A program made the translations under genes and the position numbers. 64,000 bases of DNA from Cloacibacterium rupense. Lineage in GTDB: Bacteria; Bacteroidota; Bacteroidia; Flavobacteriales; Weeksellaceae. The stretch is taken from NCBI RefSeq assembly GCF_014645495.1, contig NZ_BMLV01000006.1, forward strand, positions 131,298 through 195,297. The letters run 5' to 3'. The notes under the pieces are model-generated. The model saw nothing but the letters and a program-made list of their open reading frames with translations, was not told the origin of the DNA and did no database searches. Numbering within the stretch: the stretch's first letter is position 1; every line of letters begins with the position of its first letter. This document shows positions 34,340 to 42,551 of this stretch, piece by piece.

Positions 34340-35596
34340 TTATATTTTTTCTCTAATCAAAATTTCTATCAAATCCTGCAAAACCTTCATCGAAACGAAA
34401 TTCATAAAATCTTTTCGCTCTAAATGAGGAAGATACAATTTGAAGGTTTTTTCAAAATTCTGAACTCTTATGGAATAAAAAACCGTTCCTACTTCGCTCT
34501 CAAATTCATCAGAATTCGGCCCTGCAACTCCCGTTGTTGAAAGAGAAATATCAGTTTTGAATAATTTTTGACCACCCAAACTCATCGCTTGTGCTACTTC
34601 TTCTGAAACCACTGTTTTTTCTTGAACTAATTTTTCTGAAACTCCCAAAATTTCGGTTTTTTTCTGCGTTTGATACGTGCAAATTCCACCTAAAAAATAG
34701 TATGAACTTCCCGAAACCGAAGTTATGAGACGAGACAATTCGCCACCAGTACAACTTTCAGCAGTAGAAATCGTGAGTTTTTTAGAAATTAATAAATCGC
34801 GCAGAATTTCTTCGATGGAATCTCCACTTTCAGAAATTATATGATTTTGAATTAATGGCCTTAATTTTGAAATTTCTCCGTCAAGTTCTTGGTTTAGAAT
34901 TTCTTCATTTTTCCCAAGGGCAGTCAATCTCAATTTCACACGATTGGCAATCGGAAGATATGAAAGCGAAATGTTTTCAGGCAAAGCCAATTCCCAACTT
35001 TCAATGGTTTCTGAAAGCAAACTTTCTGGGAAATTTACCACAGAAATAATTCTCGAAACGATGAAATTTTGTTCAAATTTTTCTTGAAGAAACGGAATAA
35101 TCTGGTTTTTAATCAAAGGTTTTACTTCGTAAGGAACACCAGGCAAACAAATCGCGATTTTGCCGTTTTCTTCTACCATGAGACTCGGAGCAGTTCCGTT
35201 ATGGTTTTGGAAAACTTTAGATTTTGATAGAATATCAGCTTGTAGAAGATTGATGTCAAACAAATGTTCTCTATTTCTTTTGATGAGCAATTGCCTCAAA
35301 TGTTCCAAAGTTTCGGCATCTGAAACCAAAGTGTCGTTAAAAAATTCAGCAAAAGCTTTTTTGGTTTTATCGTCTTTTGTAGGGCCAAGTCCGCCAGTTG
35401 TAATCACCAAATCTCCTATTTCAAAAGCAGATTTCAAGGTTTTTTTGATGGTTTCAATTTCATCTGAAATCGTGAAAATTTGCACCACTTTGAAACCAAT
35501 ATTTTTGAGTTGAGTAGCGATAAAATTAGAATTGGTATCGATGGTATTTCCCGAAAGAATTTCGTCTCCGATGGTGATTAGAACTGCTTTTTTCAT
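34340..35596 (-). CDS. cinA: CinA-like protein (MoaB/MogA-like plus PncC-like domain)
   Basis: A 418-residue two-domain protein. Residues 1 to about 170 form the molybdopterin-binding-like COG1058 domain (GDEILSGNTIDTNS, ITTGGLGPTKDDKT). The C-terminal part (about 260-418) is the CinA/PncC domain, a nicotinamide-mononucleotide deamidase fold (STAESCTGGELSRLI, STTGVAGPNSDEF). These proteins act in pyridine-nucleotide recycling. It lies 60 bp downstream of lipA. Confidence 0.93.
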   Translation of the reverse strand: MKKAVLITIGDEILSGNTIDTNSNFIATQLKNIGFKVVQIFTISDEIETIKKTLKSAFEIGDLVITTGGLGPTKDDKTKKAFAEFFNDTLVSDAETLEHLRQLLIKRNREHLFDINLLQADILSKSKVFQNHNGTAPSLMVEENGKIAICLPGVPYEVKPLIKNQIIPFLQEKFEQNFIVSRIISVVNFPESLLSETIESWELALPENISLSYLPIANRVKLRLTALGKNEEILNQELDGEISKLRPLIQNHIISESGDSIEEILRDLLISKKLTISTAESCTGGELSRLITSVSGSSYYFLGGICTYQTQKKTEILGVSEKLVQEKTVVSEEVAQAMSLGGQKLFKTDISLSTTGVAGPNSDEFESEVGTVFYSIRVQNFEKTFKLYLPHLERKDFMNFVSMKVLQDLIEILIREKI

Positions 35597-35600
35597 AAAA

Positions 35601-35658
35601 GATGCGAGATGCGAGGCGCAAGATTACAAACTCGTATCTCGAACCTCGTAACTCAATT
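35601..35658. repeat. GATGCGAG/CTCGTATCTCG word repeats between lipA and cinA
   Basis: Words such as GATGCGAGATGCGAGG and the inverted CTCGTATCTCGAACCTCGTAACTC fill the lipA-cinA gap, ending against the lipA stop codon. Related words occur inside the mvaD coding sequence (53254-53286) and just after mutS2 (62655-62665). Confidence 0.7.
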
Positions 35659-36523
35659 AATGAATATGTTTTTCTGCATGATAAGAAGAACGCACCAAAG
35701 GTGAACTTTCTACGTGACGGAAACCTAACTGTTCCGCAAAAATTCTATATTCTTCGAACTCTTCCAACTCTACAAAACGCTTTACAGGAAGATGATTTTT
35801 AGTCGGTTGAAGATATTGCCCAATCGTAATCACATCTACATTGGCATTTCTAACATCTTGAATCGTTTCTAAAACTTCTTCTTTGGTTTCGCCCAAACCG
35901 AGCATAATTCCTGTTTTGGTACGGTTTTGTCCAGCTTCTTTTAAATATTTTAGAACATCTAAACTGCGTTCGTATTTCGCTTGAATTCTCACTTCTCTAG
36001 TCAATCTTTTTACGGTTTCCATGTTGTGAGAAATTACTTCTGGTGCTGCTTCTACCAATCTATCGATATGTTTGTGAATTCCTTGAAAATCTGGAATCAG
36101 CGTTTCCATCGTAGTTCCCGGAGAAATTCTTCTGACTGCATTCACCGTCTCTGCCCAAATGATAGAACCCATATCTTTCAAATCATCTCGGTCAACAGAA
36201 GTTAAAACAGCGTGTTTTATTTTCATTAATTTGATAGAACGGGCTACTTTTTCGGGTTCGTCCCAATTTACATCAAGAGGTTTCCCTGTTTTTACACCAC
36301 AAAATCCGCAACTTCTGGTACAAATATTTCCTAAAATCATAAAAGTGGCTGTTCCTTCTCCCCAACATTCTCCCATATTCGGGCAAGAACCACTTTGACA
36401 AATGGTATTCAGTTTATATTTATCAACCAACGTTCTGAGTTCTCTGTAATTTTTGCCTGTAGGAAGTTTTACACGAATCCATTTTGGTTTATTGGTGGTG
36501 GTATCTTGAATTTGATTTTCCAT
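35657..36523 (-). CDS. lipA: lipoyl synthase
   Basis: A 288-residue radical-SAM enzyme that inserts two sulfurs into protein-bound octanoate. The auxiliary cluster cysteines are in CQSGSCPNMGEC and the radical-SAM cluster motif is CTRSCGFC (CxxxCxxC). The C-terminal SSYHAEK region is also present. It lies downstream of the ECF sigma gene on the same strand with 70 bp between, but no functional link is implied. Confidence 0.97.
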   Translation of the reverse strand: MENQIQDTTTNKPKWIRVKLPTGKNYRELRTLVDKYKLNTICQSGSCPNMGECWGEGTATFMILGNICTRSCGFCGVKTGKPLDVNWDEPEKVARSIKLMKIKHAVLTSVDRDDLKDMGSIIWAETVNAVRRISPGTTMETLIPDFQGIHKHIDRLVEAAPEVISHNMETVKRLTREVRIQAKYERSLDVLKYLKEAGQNRTKTGIMLGLGETKEEVLETIQDVRNANVDVITIGQYLQPTKNHLPVKRFVELEEFEEYRIFAEQLGFRHVESSPLVRSSYHAEKHIH

Positions 36524-36539
36524 AAATATCTAAAATTTT

Positions 36540-36590
36540 TCTCGCAGATTAAGCTGATTCGGCTGATTTCATCTGCTCAATCAGCGAGAG
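36540..36590. repeat. GCAGATT-type word repeat with inverted arms
   Basis: TCTCGCAGATTAAGCTGATT and the approximately inverted CTGCTCAATCAGCGAGAG fill the gap between the sigma-factor gene and lipA. A related word (TCTCGCAGATTTTGCTGAA) follows the start of the hydrolase at 55650, and TTAGCAGATTTT words follow the esterase at 48186. Confidence 0.6.
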
Positions 36591-36593
36591 ATT

Positions 36594-37142
36594 TTACTCG
36601 TTTTCGTTTAACAATTCTGCCAAAACTTTTTTGGCTCTCATAATTCTTACTTTGGTATTGGCAACGGAAAGTCCTAATTCTTCGGCGATTTCCTTGATGC
36701 TTTTCTCTTCAAAAAACCGTAATTGAATAATTTTTTGATAACCAGCATCCATTTTTGCAACGGTATCAAAAATCTTTTTCTCTTCTTGTTCAGAAATCAT
36801 AATTTCTTCGGGTGATTTCTCAAACTGGTTTTTTACTTCGTCTAGATTTTCGGTTTCGTCTTCTACATCTCTGCTTTTCTTTCGCCAATAATCAATAATT
36901 GAGTTTTGTGCAATGGTGAGAACCCACGTTTTGAACTGAAAATTCTCATCATACAAATCTAATTTCGCCAAAACTTTAGAAAAAACCGAAACCGTCAATT
37001 CATCTGCTGCGTTTTCGTCATGTACTTTTTTCATCACAAAAGAAAAAACGTCTGTCCAAAATTGATTAATCAGTTTAGTCTGCGCTTTCTGATTTTTTTC
37101 TTTGGCCAAAAAGATGAGTTGTAGAAGTTCTGGTTTTTCCAT
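36594..37142 (-). CDS. ECF-type RNA polymerase sigma factor
   Basis: A 182-residue sigma-70-family factor with region 2 (about 10-80; WTDVFSFVMKKVHDENAADELT, FQFKTWVLTIAQN) and region 4 (about 125-180; YQKIIQLRFFEEKSIKEIAEEL, ANTKVRIMRAK) and an acidic linker. No anti-sigma gene is adjacent, and lipA follows on the same strand. A -7 box lies 8 bp upstream of the ATG. Confidence 0.93.
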   Translation of the reverse strand: MEKPELLQLIFLAKEKNQKAQTKLINQFWTDVFSFVMKKVHDENAADELTVSVFSKVLAKLDLYDENFQFKTWVLTIAQNSIIDYWRKKSRDVEDETENLDEVKNQFEKSPEEIMISEQEEKKIFDTVAKMDAGYQKIIQLRFFEEKSIKEIAEELGLSVANTKVRIMRAKKVLAELLNENE

Positions 37143-37150
37143 TGCAGTGG

Positions 37151-37158
37151 CAAAGATA
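37151..37158 (-). promoter_or_regulatory. -7 box TATCTTTG of the ECF sigma gene
   Basis: An exact TAnnTTTG match on the minus strand, 8 bp upstream of the ATG at 37142. Confidence 0.6.
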
Positions 37159-37266
37159 AGGAAAATTAGAGATTCTAAATTTCAAATTCAAAATGGGCAA
37201 ATTAGGTTTTATCTATTAAAATTGATTATAAATAATTGATTTTTGTAAATTTGTGAAAAACAAACT

Positions 37267-37713
37267 ATGAAAATAATTTTTATAATAGCAACCTTATTTC
37301 TATTTAATAATCTTGAAGAAAAACATTATAATTCTACAAACAATAAAGAACTGAATCAAAACTCTGAATACCAACTCACTGAATATGATTATAAAATGAT
37401 TTTAATTGAAATTTTAAATCATAAAAATCTAAATCAATACTTTCATAACAGACAAGTGAAAATTTACTCTGAAGAATTAAATATTAAACCTGAAATTAAA
37501 CTACTATATCGAAACAAACCTGTGATAATTACTAATAAAAAAGATAATTCAAGGAGTTTTAAAGATTATTTAAAAATTAAATCATTTTATATTAACAATC
37601 AAAAAATCAATATTTCTTTTTCATATGAAATTGAAGGTGTTGATGGAAATTTAGCATTAGCAAAAGTTAATAATAAGTGGAAAGTTGTTACTGATAAAAT
37701 TTCTGAGATATAA
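37267..37713 (+). CDS. exported protein of unknown function
   Basis: A 148-residue protein with an N-terminal hydrophobic signal-like segment (IIFIIATLFLFNN). The mature part is very Asn/Lys/Ile-rich, with a C-terminal strand pattern KINISFSYEIEGVDGNLALAKVNN. No family recognised. Its stop codon is 5 bp before the start of the composite repeat copy C. Confidence 0.65.
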   Translation: MKIIFIIATLFLFNNLEEKHYNSTNNKELNQNSEYQLTEYDYKMILIEILNHKNLNQYFHNRQVKIYSEELNIKPEIKLLYRNKPVIITNKKDNSRSFKDYLKIKSFYINNQKINISFSYEIEGVDGNLALAKVNNKWKVVTDKISEI

Positions 37714-37717
37714 TATT

Positions 37718-37985
37718 TGGCACGAGCGAAGCGAGCGGCAATTGTTTTCAAAGTTAAGAACGTAAAGGATTCCCCTTCTTTGAAGGGGTGGCAAAATTTT
37801 CTACGAAAATTTTGACGGGGTAGTTTAGAAAAGTGAAAAGAAAAACTGCCCGTGAATTTTAGCCACGATTGAAGCATTGTTTGAGCACATTTTTATTTTG
37901 TAGGAACGCGCCTTTGGCGCGTTCGGAATTGGTAGCGGAAAAATAAAAATTGCGAGTGCGTAAAGCGTGCCTGAAAGTGAAAAAA
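37718..37985. repeat. composite repeat, copy C (three modules)
   Basis: This fills most of the 363-bp gap 37714-38076. Module 1 (37718-37763) carries GGCACGAGCGAAGCGAGCGG and TTTTCAAAGTTAAGAAC. Module 2 (37769-37826) is TTCCCCTTCTTTGAAGGGG, TGGC, an AAAATTTTC/GAAAATTTT hairpin and GACGGGGTAGTTT. A linker AGAAAAGTGAAAAGAAAAAC leads to module 3 (37860-37985), modular element copy C. Module 3 has left arm TAGCCACGATTGAAGC and a TTTTTATTTT/AAAATAAAAA stem with an inner GAACGCGCC/GGCGCGTTC hairpin. Composite copy D at 47131-47338 shares the order and linker. Confidence 0.8.
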
Positions 37986-38009
37986 TACAGAAACGTCTGC
38001 TTCTGAAAA

Positions 38010-38039
38010 ACTTCCAGCTTCCAGCTTCCTACTTCCTGC
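38010..38039. repeat. CTTCCAG word repeat upstream of tyrS
   Basis: Near-repeats of CTTCCAGCTTCC and CTACTTCC make up this 30-bp block just before the tyrS -7 box. Related blocks occur at 52611-52640 and 53778-53804. Confidence 0.7.
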
Positions 38040-38047
38040 AAATTTCT

Positions 38048-38055
38048 TATCTTTG
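38048..38055 (+). promoter_or_regulatory. tyrS -7 box TATCTTTG
   Basis: An exact TAnnTTTG match lies 21 bp upstream of the ATG at 38077. An alternative TTG start at 38053 falls inside the box and is therefore rejected. Confidence 0.6.
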
Positions 38056-38076
38056 CCATTCAAAATTTTTAAGAAA

Positions 38077-39375
38077 ATGAACGCTTTTATTGAAGAACTA
38101 AAATGGCGCGGTTTGTACGCTGATATGATGCCCGGAACTGATGAACAACTGAATAAGGAAATGACGACTGCTTACATTGGTTTTGACCCTACCGCAGACT
38201 CTCTTCACATCGGGAGTTTAATTCCGATAAAAGTTTTGGCGCATTATCAACAGCATGGCCATAAACCGATTGCTCTAGTTGGTGGTGCAACGGGTATGAT
38301 TGGTGACCCTTCTGGTAAATCTTCGGAAAGAAATTTACTAGACGAAGCTACGCTTAATCATTATGTAGACTGCATAAAAGGACAACTTTCGAGATTTCTA
38401 AATTTTGAAGGAAACGAACCCAATAAAGCAGAATTGGTGAACAATTACGATTGGATGAAGACGTTTACGTTTTTAGATTTCGTGCGAGACATTGGGAAAC
38501 ACCTTACTGTAAACTATATGATGGCAAAAGATTCTGTAAAAAAACGTTTTTCTGGCGAAGCTGGTGTAGATGGAATGAGTTTTACAGAATTTACTTACCA
38601 ATTATTACAAGGTTATGATTTCTTACATTTATATCAAAATAACGGTGTAAAACTACAAATGGGTGGTTCTGACCAATGGGGAAACATTACCACAGGTACA
38701 GAATTAATCCGTAGAAAAGCGCAAGGTGAAGCCTTTGCTTTAACCGTTCCGTTGATTACAAAAGCTGATGGTTCTAAATTCGGGAAATCTGAAGCTGGTG
38801 AAAACTATTGGTTAGATGCCAAAAGAACTTCACCGTATAAATTTTATCAATTTTGGTTGAATGCAACAGATGTAGATGCTGAAAGATTCATCAAATTCTA
38901 CACATTTTTACCAAAAGAAGAAATAGAAGCATTAATTGAAGAACATAAAACTGCACCACACGAAAGAAAATTACAGAAAAAATTAGCCGAAGAAGTTACA
39001 GTTTGGGTTCACGGAAAAGAAGAATACGAAAAAGCTTTGAAAGCTTCTGAAATTCTTTTTGGGAGAAGTACTGCCGAAGATTTGGTAAGTCTAGACGAAG
39101 AATTATTCTTACAAATTTTTGACGGAGTTCCACAAGCGGAAGTTTCAAAATCTGAAGTTTTGGGTAGCAACATCGTTGACTTATTATCAGAAAAATCGGG
39201 CTTCCTAAAATCTAAAGGTGAAGCAAAACGCGAACTGCAAGGGAACTCAATTTCTGTAAACAAAGAAAAAGTAAAAGACGATTTCATAGCAACTGAAAAA
39301 GATTTAATTGATGGTAAATTTTTGTTGCTTCAAAAAGGAAAGAAACAATATTTTATCGTAAAAGCAGTAGATTAA
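38077..39375 (+). CDS. tyrS: tyrosyl-tRNA synthetase
   Basis: A 432-residue class I aminoacyl-tRNA synthetase. The HIGH-like motif is LHIGSL, the KMSKS-like loop is KFGKS, and tyrosine-binding residues lie in [16 protein letters not shown] and [14 protein letters not shown]. The C-terminal S4-like RNA-binding part contains [18 protein letters not shown]. Eight bp separate it from the CAAX-protease-like gene. Confidence 0.96.
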   Translation: MNAFIEELKWRGLYADMMPGTDEQLNKEMTTAYIGFDPTADSLHIGSLIPIKVLAHYQQHGHKPIALVGGATGMIGDPSGKSSERNLLDEATLNHYVDCIKGQLSRFLNFEGNEPNKAELVNNYDWMKTFTFLDFVRDIGKHLTVNYMMAKDSVKKRFSGEAGVDGMSFTEFTYQLLQGYDFLHLYQNNGVKLQMGGSDQWGNITTGTELIRRKAQGEAFALTVPLITKADGSKFGKSEAGENYWLDAKRTSPYKFYQFWLNATDVDAERFIKFYTFLPKEEIEALIEEHKTAPHERKLQKKLAEEVTVWVHGKEEYEKALKASEILFGRSTAEDLVSLDEELFLQIFDGVPQAEVSKSEVLGSNIVDLLSEKSGFLKSKGEAKRELQGNSISVNKEKVKDDFIATEKDLIDGKFLLLQKGKKQYFIVKAVD

Positions 39376-39383
39376 AATCTAAA

Positions 39384-40118
39384 ATGAAAAATTTTAAAAT
39401 TACCTCCTTTATATTAGGATTTGCTTTATTATTTTTTGTTTACCATTTTCCAGAATTTTTTCAAAGTTTTTGGATAATGGCTGTTTTCAAAATAGGCTTT
39501 CTTATTTTAGCTTATTTTGTAGTAAAGGTTCAGCAACTTGATGGATATAAAAGCTACGGTTTAGGTTTTGAAAAAGGCTGGCTGAAAAAAGTTTCCTTCG
39601 GAATAATTATTGGTTTATTATTTTTCGGATTTTCAGTTTTTACTTCCTATTATTTAGGCTATGAAAAAATATTAAGTTACGAATCATTAGTAGTTATCAT
39701 TCAAAAATTACCTATGATATTACTTATGACATTCGTACCTTCTTTGGCAGAAGATATACTTACAAGAGGATATTTGTACGCTCATCTAAAATTTCTAAAG
39801 CCATCGATTTGGATTTTAATATCCAGTATAATCTATGTTTTAAATCATATTTGGAGATTAAACGAAGGAATTTCAGTATTATCCTACTTGTTTTTCCTAG
39901 GTTTAGCATTAGCCATATCAATAATAATTACCAAATCCCTTTGGTTGACTTTTGGAATACACTGGGGAGCCAATATAGCATTTGAATGCAACAATAGCTT
40001 TATTAATACAATAACTCTGAGCAAAAATAATGAACCAATCTGGATTCTAGCAATTACCTGGTTATTTCTATTTGTAATTCTTATAATAAAGTATTCAAAA
40101 CTACACAAAACAAACTAG
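39384..40118 (+). CDS. CPBP (CAAX-type) intramembrane protease-like protein
   Basis: A 244-residue polytopic membrane protein with about seven helices. The first catalytic motif reads AEDILTRG where the family norm is EExxxR, so the second Glu is Asp. The second and third motifs are NHIWR and HWGANIAFE. These proteins are Abi/CAAX-like glutamic-type proteases; the Asp substitution leaves activity uncertain. It is probably co-transcribed with tyrS (8-bp gap). The stop codon overlaps the left inverted repeat of the 40118-40352 element. Confidence 0.82.
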   Translation: MKNFKITSFILGFALLFFVYHFPEFFQSFWIMAVFKIGFLILAYFVVKVQQLDGYKSYGLGFEKGWLKKVSFGIIIGLLFFGFSVFTSYYLGYEKILSYESLVVIIQKLPMILLMTFVPSLAEDILTRGYLYAHLKFLKPSIWILISSIIYVLNHIWRLNEGISVLSYLFFLGLALAISIIITKSLWLTFGIHWGANIAFECNNSFINTITLSKNNEPIWILAITWLFLFVILIIKYSKLHKTN

Positions 40119-40352
40119 AATTATACCTCTAGTGTATTATATAAAAAATTAAACGCAAAGGCGCAAATGATTCACTGTTAAATAATTACGCTTTTAAGGC
40201 GCGAAGTTTTAACTCTGTTAAAATTGAAAATCCTTGATTTCTTGCGCCTTAAAAATAGTTGCAATGAAAATTTTAATTGTGCCTTTGCGTTTTTTACAGT
40301 TAATGAATAATCTGAAAAAATTTTGATATTGCACTAGAGGGTAGAATTATAA
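40118..40352. repeat. inverted-repeat element between convergent stop codons
   Basis: The left end GAATTATACCTCTAGTG and the right end CACTAGAGGGTAGAATTATA are imperfect inverted repeats of about 23 bp. Internal pairs include AACGCAAAGGCGCAA against TGCGCCTT and TGCCTTTGCGTTT. The ends overlap the stop codons of the flanking convergent genes. A partial relative (AACGCAATGACGCAAATTA, AAGGCGCAAGA) is at 53704-53768. Confidence 0.75.
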
Positions 40353-40805
40353 AATAATCGTAGTAGTATTTTTCACTTCAGCAATCATAAAAGAACTGTG
40401 TGTAGAACCGATGTGTTGTAAAGTAGTCAATTTTGTCACCATAAAATTTCGGTATTCTTCCATATTTTTTACACAAATTTTCAAGATGTAATCATAATCA
40501 CCACTTATGTGAAAACATTCGGTAACTTCGGGTAAATTCATCACTTCTTTTTCAAAATTCACCACATATTCTTTCTTATGTTGAATGAGTTTTACATGAC
40601 AAAGAACAATGAAATTTTTCTCCACTTTTTGCTTGTCAATTAAGGCAACGTATTTAGAAATGACACCTTGTTTTTCTAATTTTTTAATGCGTTCATAAAC
40701 CGCAGTTACAGACAAATCTAGTTTATTTGCCAATTCTTTGGTGGTTTGTTTGCTGTCTTCTTGTAATAAATAGAGTAATTTTTTGTCGGTTTTATCGAGT
40801 TCCAT
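40347..40805 (-). CDS. Lrp/AsnC-family transcription regulator
   Basis: A 152-residue feast/famine regulator: an N-terminal HTH (TKELANKLDLSVTAVYERIKKLEKQG) and a C-terminal ligand-binding RAM domain (KEYVVNFEKEVMNLPEVTECFHISGDYDYILKI). It is divergently paired with a Cys/Met-type PLP enzyme, a common Lrp-target arrangement, so it likely senses an amino acid and controls that gene. Confidence 0.93.
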   Translation of the reverse strand: MELDKTDKKLLYLLQEDSKQTTKELANKLDLSVTAVYERIKKLEKQGVISKYVALIDKQKVEKNFIVLCHVKLIQHKKEYVVNFEKEVMNLPEVTECFHISGDYDYILKICVKNMEEYRNFMVTKLTTLQHIGSTHSSFMIAEVKNTTTIIL

Positions 40806-40942
40806 AGATTTATTTTTTGGTAAAAGTTAATGAATTACAATTTTAAACTATAAATTTTCGGTAAATTTAAAATATTTTAGATTTATTTTCTAAATTTTAA
40901 AATAATTATTGTAAAATAGTTGGAAAAAATAGAAATTTACAT

Positions 40943-41021
40943 CATTGCGAACAAAATAAAGCAAACTGTTCTACATTTAAAATAACTTCAACGGATTGCT
41001 TCGTTATTTCATTCCTCGCAA
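40943..41021. repeat. CATTGCGA-type palindromic element in Lrp/PLP intergenic region
   Basis: CATTGCGA at the left and TCGCAA at the right are inverted ends, and AAAATAAAGCAA pairs imperfectly with TTGCTTCGTTATTT inside. The words resemble the widespread CATTGCGAGGAACGAAGCAATC type. It lies in the divergent promoter region, immediately upstream of the PLP-enzyme gene. Confidence 0.65.
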
Positions 41022-41042
41022 AAACTTTTTAAATCAAAAATT

Positions 41043-42248
41043 ATGGAAAATTTCAATGCAGCAAATGCAATCCAAGACTTACAATATTTCGGAGAATTCG
41101 GCGGTGTAAATCCTTCAATTTCAGACAGTTCTACTTATACTTTTCTTTCTGCTAAAACGATGTTTGATACATTTGAAGGCAATGCAGAAGGTTGTTACTT
41201 GTACTCTAGACATTCATCCCCAATGAATTTGTATTTGGCGCAAGCTCTTGCTAAAATGGAAGGCACAGAAACTGCCAATGTAACCGCTTCTGGAATGGGT
41301 GCAATTACCTCTACTTTGCTCCAAATCTGCAAAAGTGGAGATCATATTGTTTCTGCCAGAACCATCTATGGAGGAACTTATGCTTTTATGAAAAATTTTC
41401 TTCCTCCTTTTAATATTGAAACCAGTTTTGTGGATATTACCGATGTAGAAAAAGTAGAAAATGCGATAAAGCCTAACACCAAAGTTATTTATTGTGAAGC
41501 GGTAAGTAATCCTCTTTTAGAAATTGCTGATTTAAGAAAGTTGGCTGAAATCTGTAAAAAACACAATTTGAAATTAATTGTTGACAATACTTTTTCTCCA
41601 CTTTCGGTTTCCCCAATTATGCTAGGTGCAGATGTGGTAATTCATAGTTTAACGAAATTTATCAACGGAAGTAGTGATACGGTAGGTGGTGTTTATTGCG
41701 CTTCACAAGAATTTGTTGATGCCACCAAAAATGTAAATAATGGGGCTTGTATGCTTCTAGGACCAACAATGGACAGTTTGCGCTCTGCAAGTATTCTTAA
41801 AAACCTAAGGACACTGCACATAAGAATGAAAAAACACAGCGAAAATGCAATGTTTTTAGCAGAAAAATTCGAAAACGATGGTTTAAAAGTGAAATATCCC
41901 GGTCTGAAATCTCACAAAAACCACGAACTAATGAAATCTATGATGCACGAAGAATATGGCTTTGGCGGTTTATTAACTGTAGATGTAGGAAGTGTAGAAA
42001 AAGCGAATGAATTAATGGAACTGATGCAAAAAGAGAATCTTGGTTATTTGGCGGTAAGTTTAGGTTTTTACAAAACCTTGTTCTCTTGTAGTGGAAGTTC
42101 TACCTCTTCTGAAATTCCTGAAGATGAAAGAAAAGAAATGGGACTTTCTGACGGATTAATCAGATTCTCTATTGGACTTGACCATGACATTGAAAGAACT
42201 TATCAAAAAATGAGAGAATGCATGGTGAAAGTTGGGGTTTTGATGTGA
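41043..42248 (+). CDS. PLP-dependent Cys/Met metabolism enzyme (methionine gamma-lyase-like)
   Basis: A 401-residue enzyme of the trans-sulfuration (Cys/Met metabolism) PLP family. The PLP lysine is Lys205 in HSLTKFINGSSD, and the aspartate that contacts the cofactor is in VDNTFSPL (Asp181). YSRHSSPMN and SGMGAITST are further family motifs. The likely reaction is gamma-lyase or related C-S/C-N chemistry on methionine, cystathionine or O-acyl-homoserine; sequence alone does not decide. Divergence from an Lrp regulator supports an amino-acid role. Confidence 0.88.
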   Translation: MENFNAANAIQDLQYFGEFGGVNPSISDSSTYTFLSAKTMFDTFEGNAEGCYLYSRHSSPMNLYLAQALAKMEGTETANVTASGMGAITSTLLQICKSGDHIVSARTIYGGTYAFMKNFLPPFNIETSFVDITDVEKVENAIKPNTKVIYCEAVSNPLLEIADLRKLAEICKKHNLKLIVDNTFSPLSVSPIMLGADVVIHSLTKFINGSSDTVGGVYCASQEFVDATKNVNNGACMLLGPTMDSLRSASILKNLRTLHIRMKKHSENAMFLAEKFENDGLKVKYPGLKSHKNHELMKSMMHEEYGFGGLLTVDVGSVEKANELMELMQKENLGYLAVSLGFYKTLFSCSGSSTSSEIPEDERKEMGLSDGLIRFSIGLDHDIERTYQKMRECMVKVGVLM

Positions 42249-42264
42249 TGATTTGATAATTTTT

Positions 42265-42279
42265 CGTTCCCTAGGAACG
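42265..42279. repeat. 15-bp palindrome CGTTCC-CTA-GGAACG
   Basis: Perfect 6-bp arms around CTA lie 17 bp after the PLP-enzyme stop codon. The core TAGGAACGC also occurs in copy C. The rest of the gap 42249-42551 holds a terminator and modular element copy E. Confidence 0.6.
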
Positions 42280-42316
42280 CAATGTTGTATTTATAAAATA
42301 AAATTTTAAAATTTAT

Positions 42317-42339
42317 AAAACTGACTTCGTGTCAGTTTT
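42317..42339 (+). terminator. terminator after the PLP enzyme
   Basis: AAAACTGAC and GTCAGTTTT enclose TTCGT, followed by a long T run. A canonical intrinsic terminator. Confidence 0.92.
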
Positions 42340-42363
42340 TTTTATTTGGCAAACAATTGGTGA

Positions 42364-42500
42364 AGTGAAAAGAAGCAGGAGCAACTTTATAGCCCAGATT
42401 GAAATGAAAATCCTTTTATTGCGAGCAAAAAACTTGGGATTGCTTTGGATTTGCTCGCAATAAAAGATTGTAATGGAAAGCTGGACTGAGAGTGAAAAAT
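42364..42500. repeat. modular element, copy E
   Basis: AAGTGAAAAGAAGCAGGAGC leads into the left arm TAGCCCAGATTGAAATG and ATCCTTTT. The variable hairpin has arms ATTGCGAGCAAA and TTTGCTCGCAAT, and the right arm is AAAAGATTGTAATGGAAAGC, then TGGACTGAGAGTGAAAAAT. It lies between the PLP enzyme terminator and the next gene's -7 box. Confidence 0.85.
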
Positions 42501-42539
42501 AGAATTTTATGTCTTGCTTCTTATCAAAAATATAAAAAT

Positions 42540-42547
42540 TATCTTTG
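42540..42547 (+). promoter_or_regulatory. -7 box TATCTTTG of the esterase gene
   Basis: An exact TAnnTTTG match ends 4 bp before the ATG at 42552, so the transcript is probably leaderless. Confidence 0.65.
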
Positions 42548-42551
42548 CACT

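Noticed and set aside
36159-36398. 79-residue plus-strand frame antisense to lipA
   Set aside because: Antisense to conserved cysteine-motif region of lipA; not a plausible gene.
37859-38059. Open frames through the composite repeat C
   Set aside because: They follow the hairpin arms and have no homologous frame in copy D, so they are not coding.
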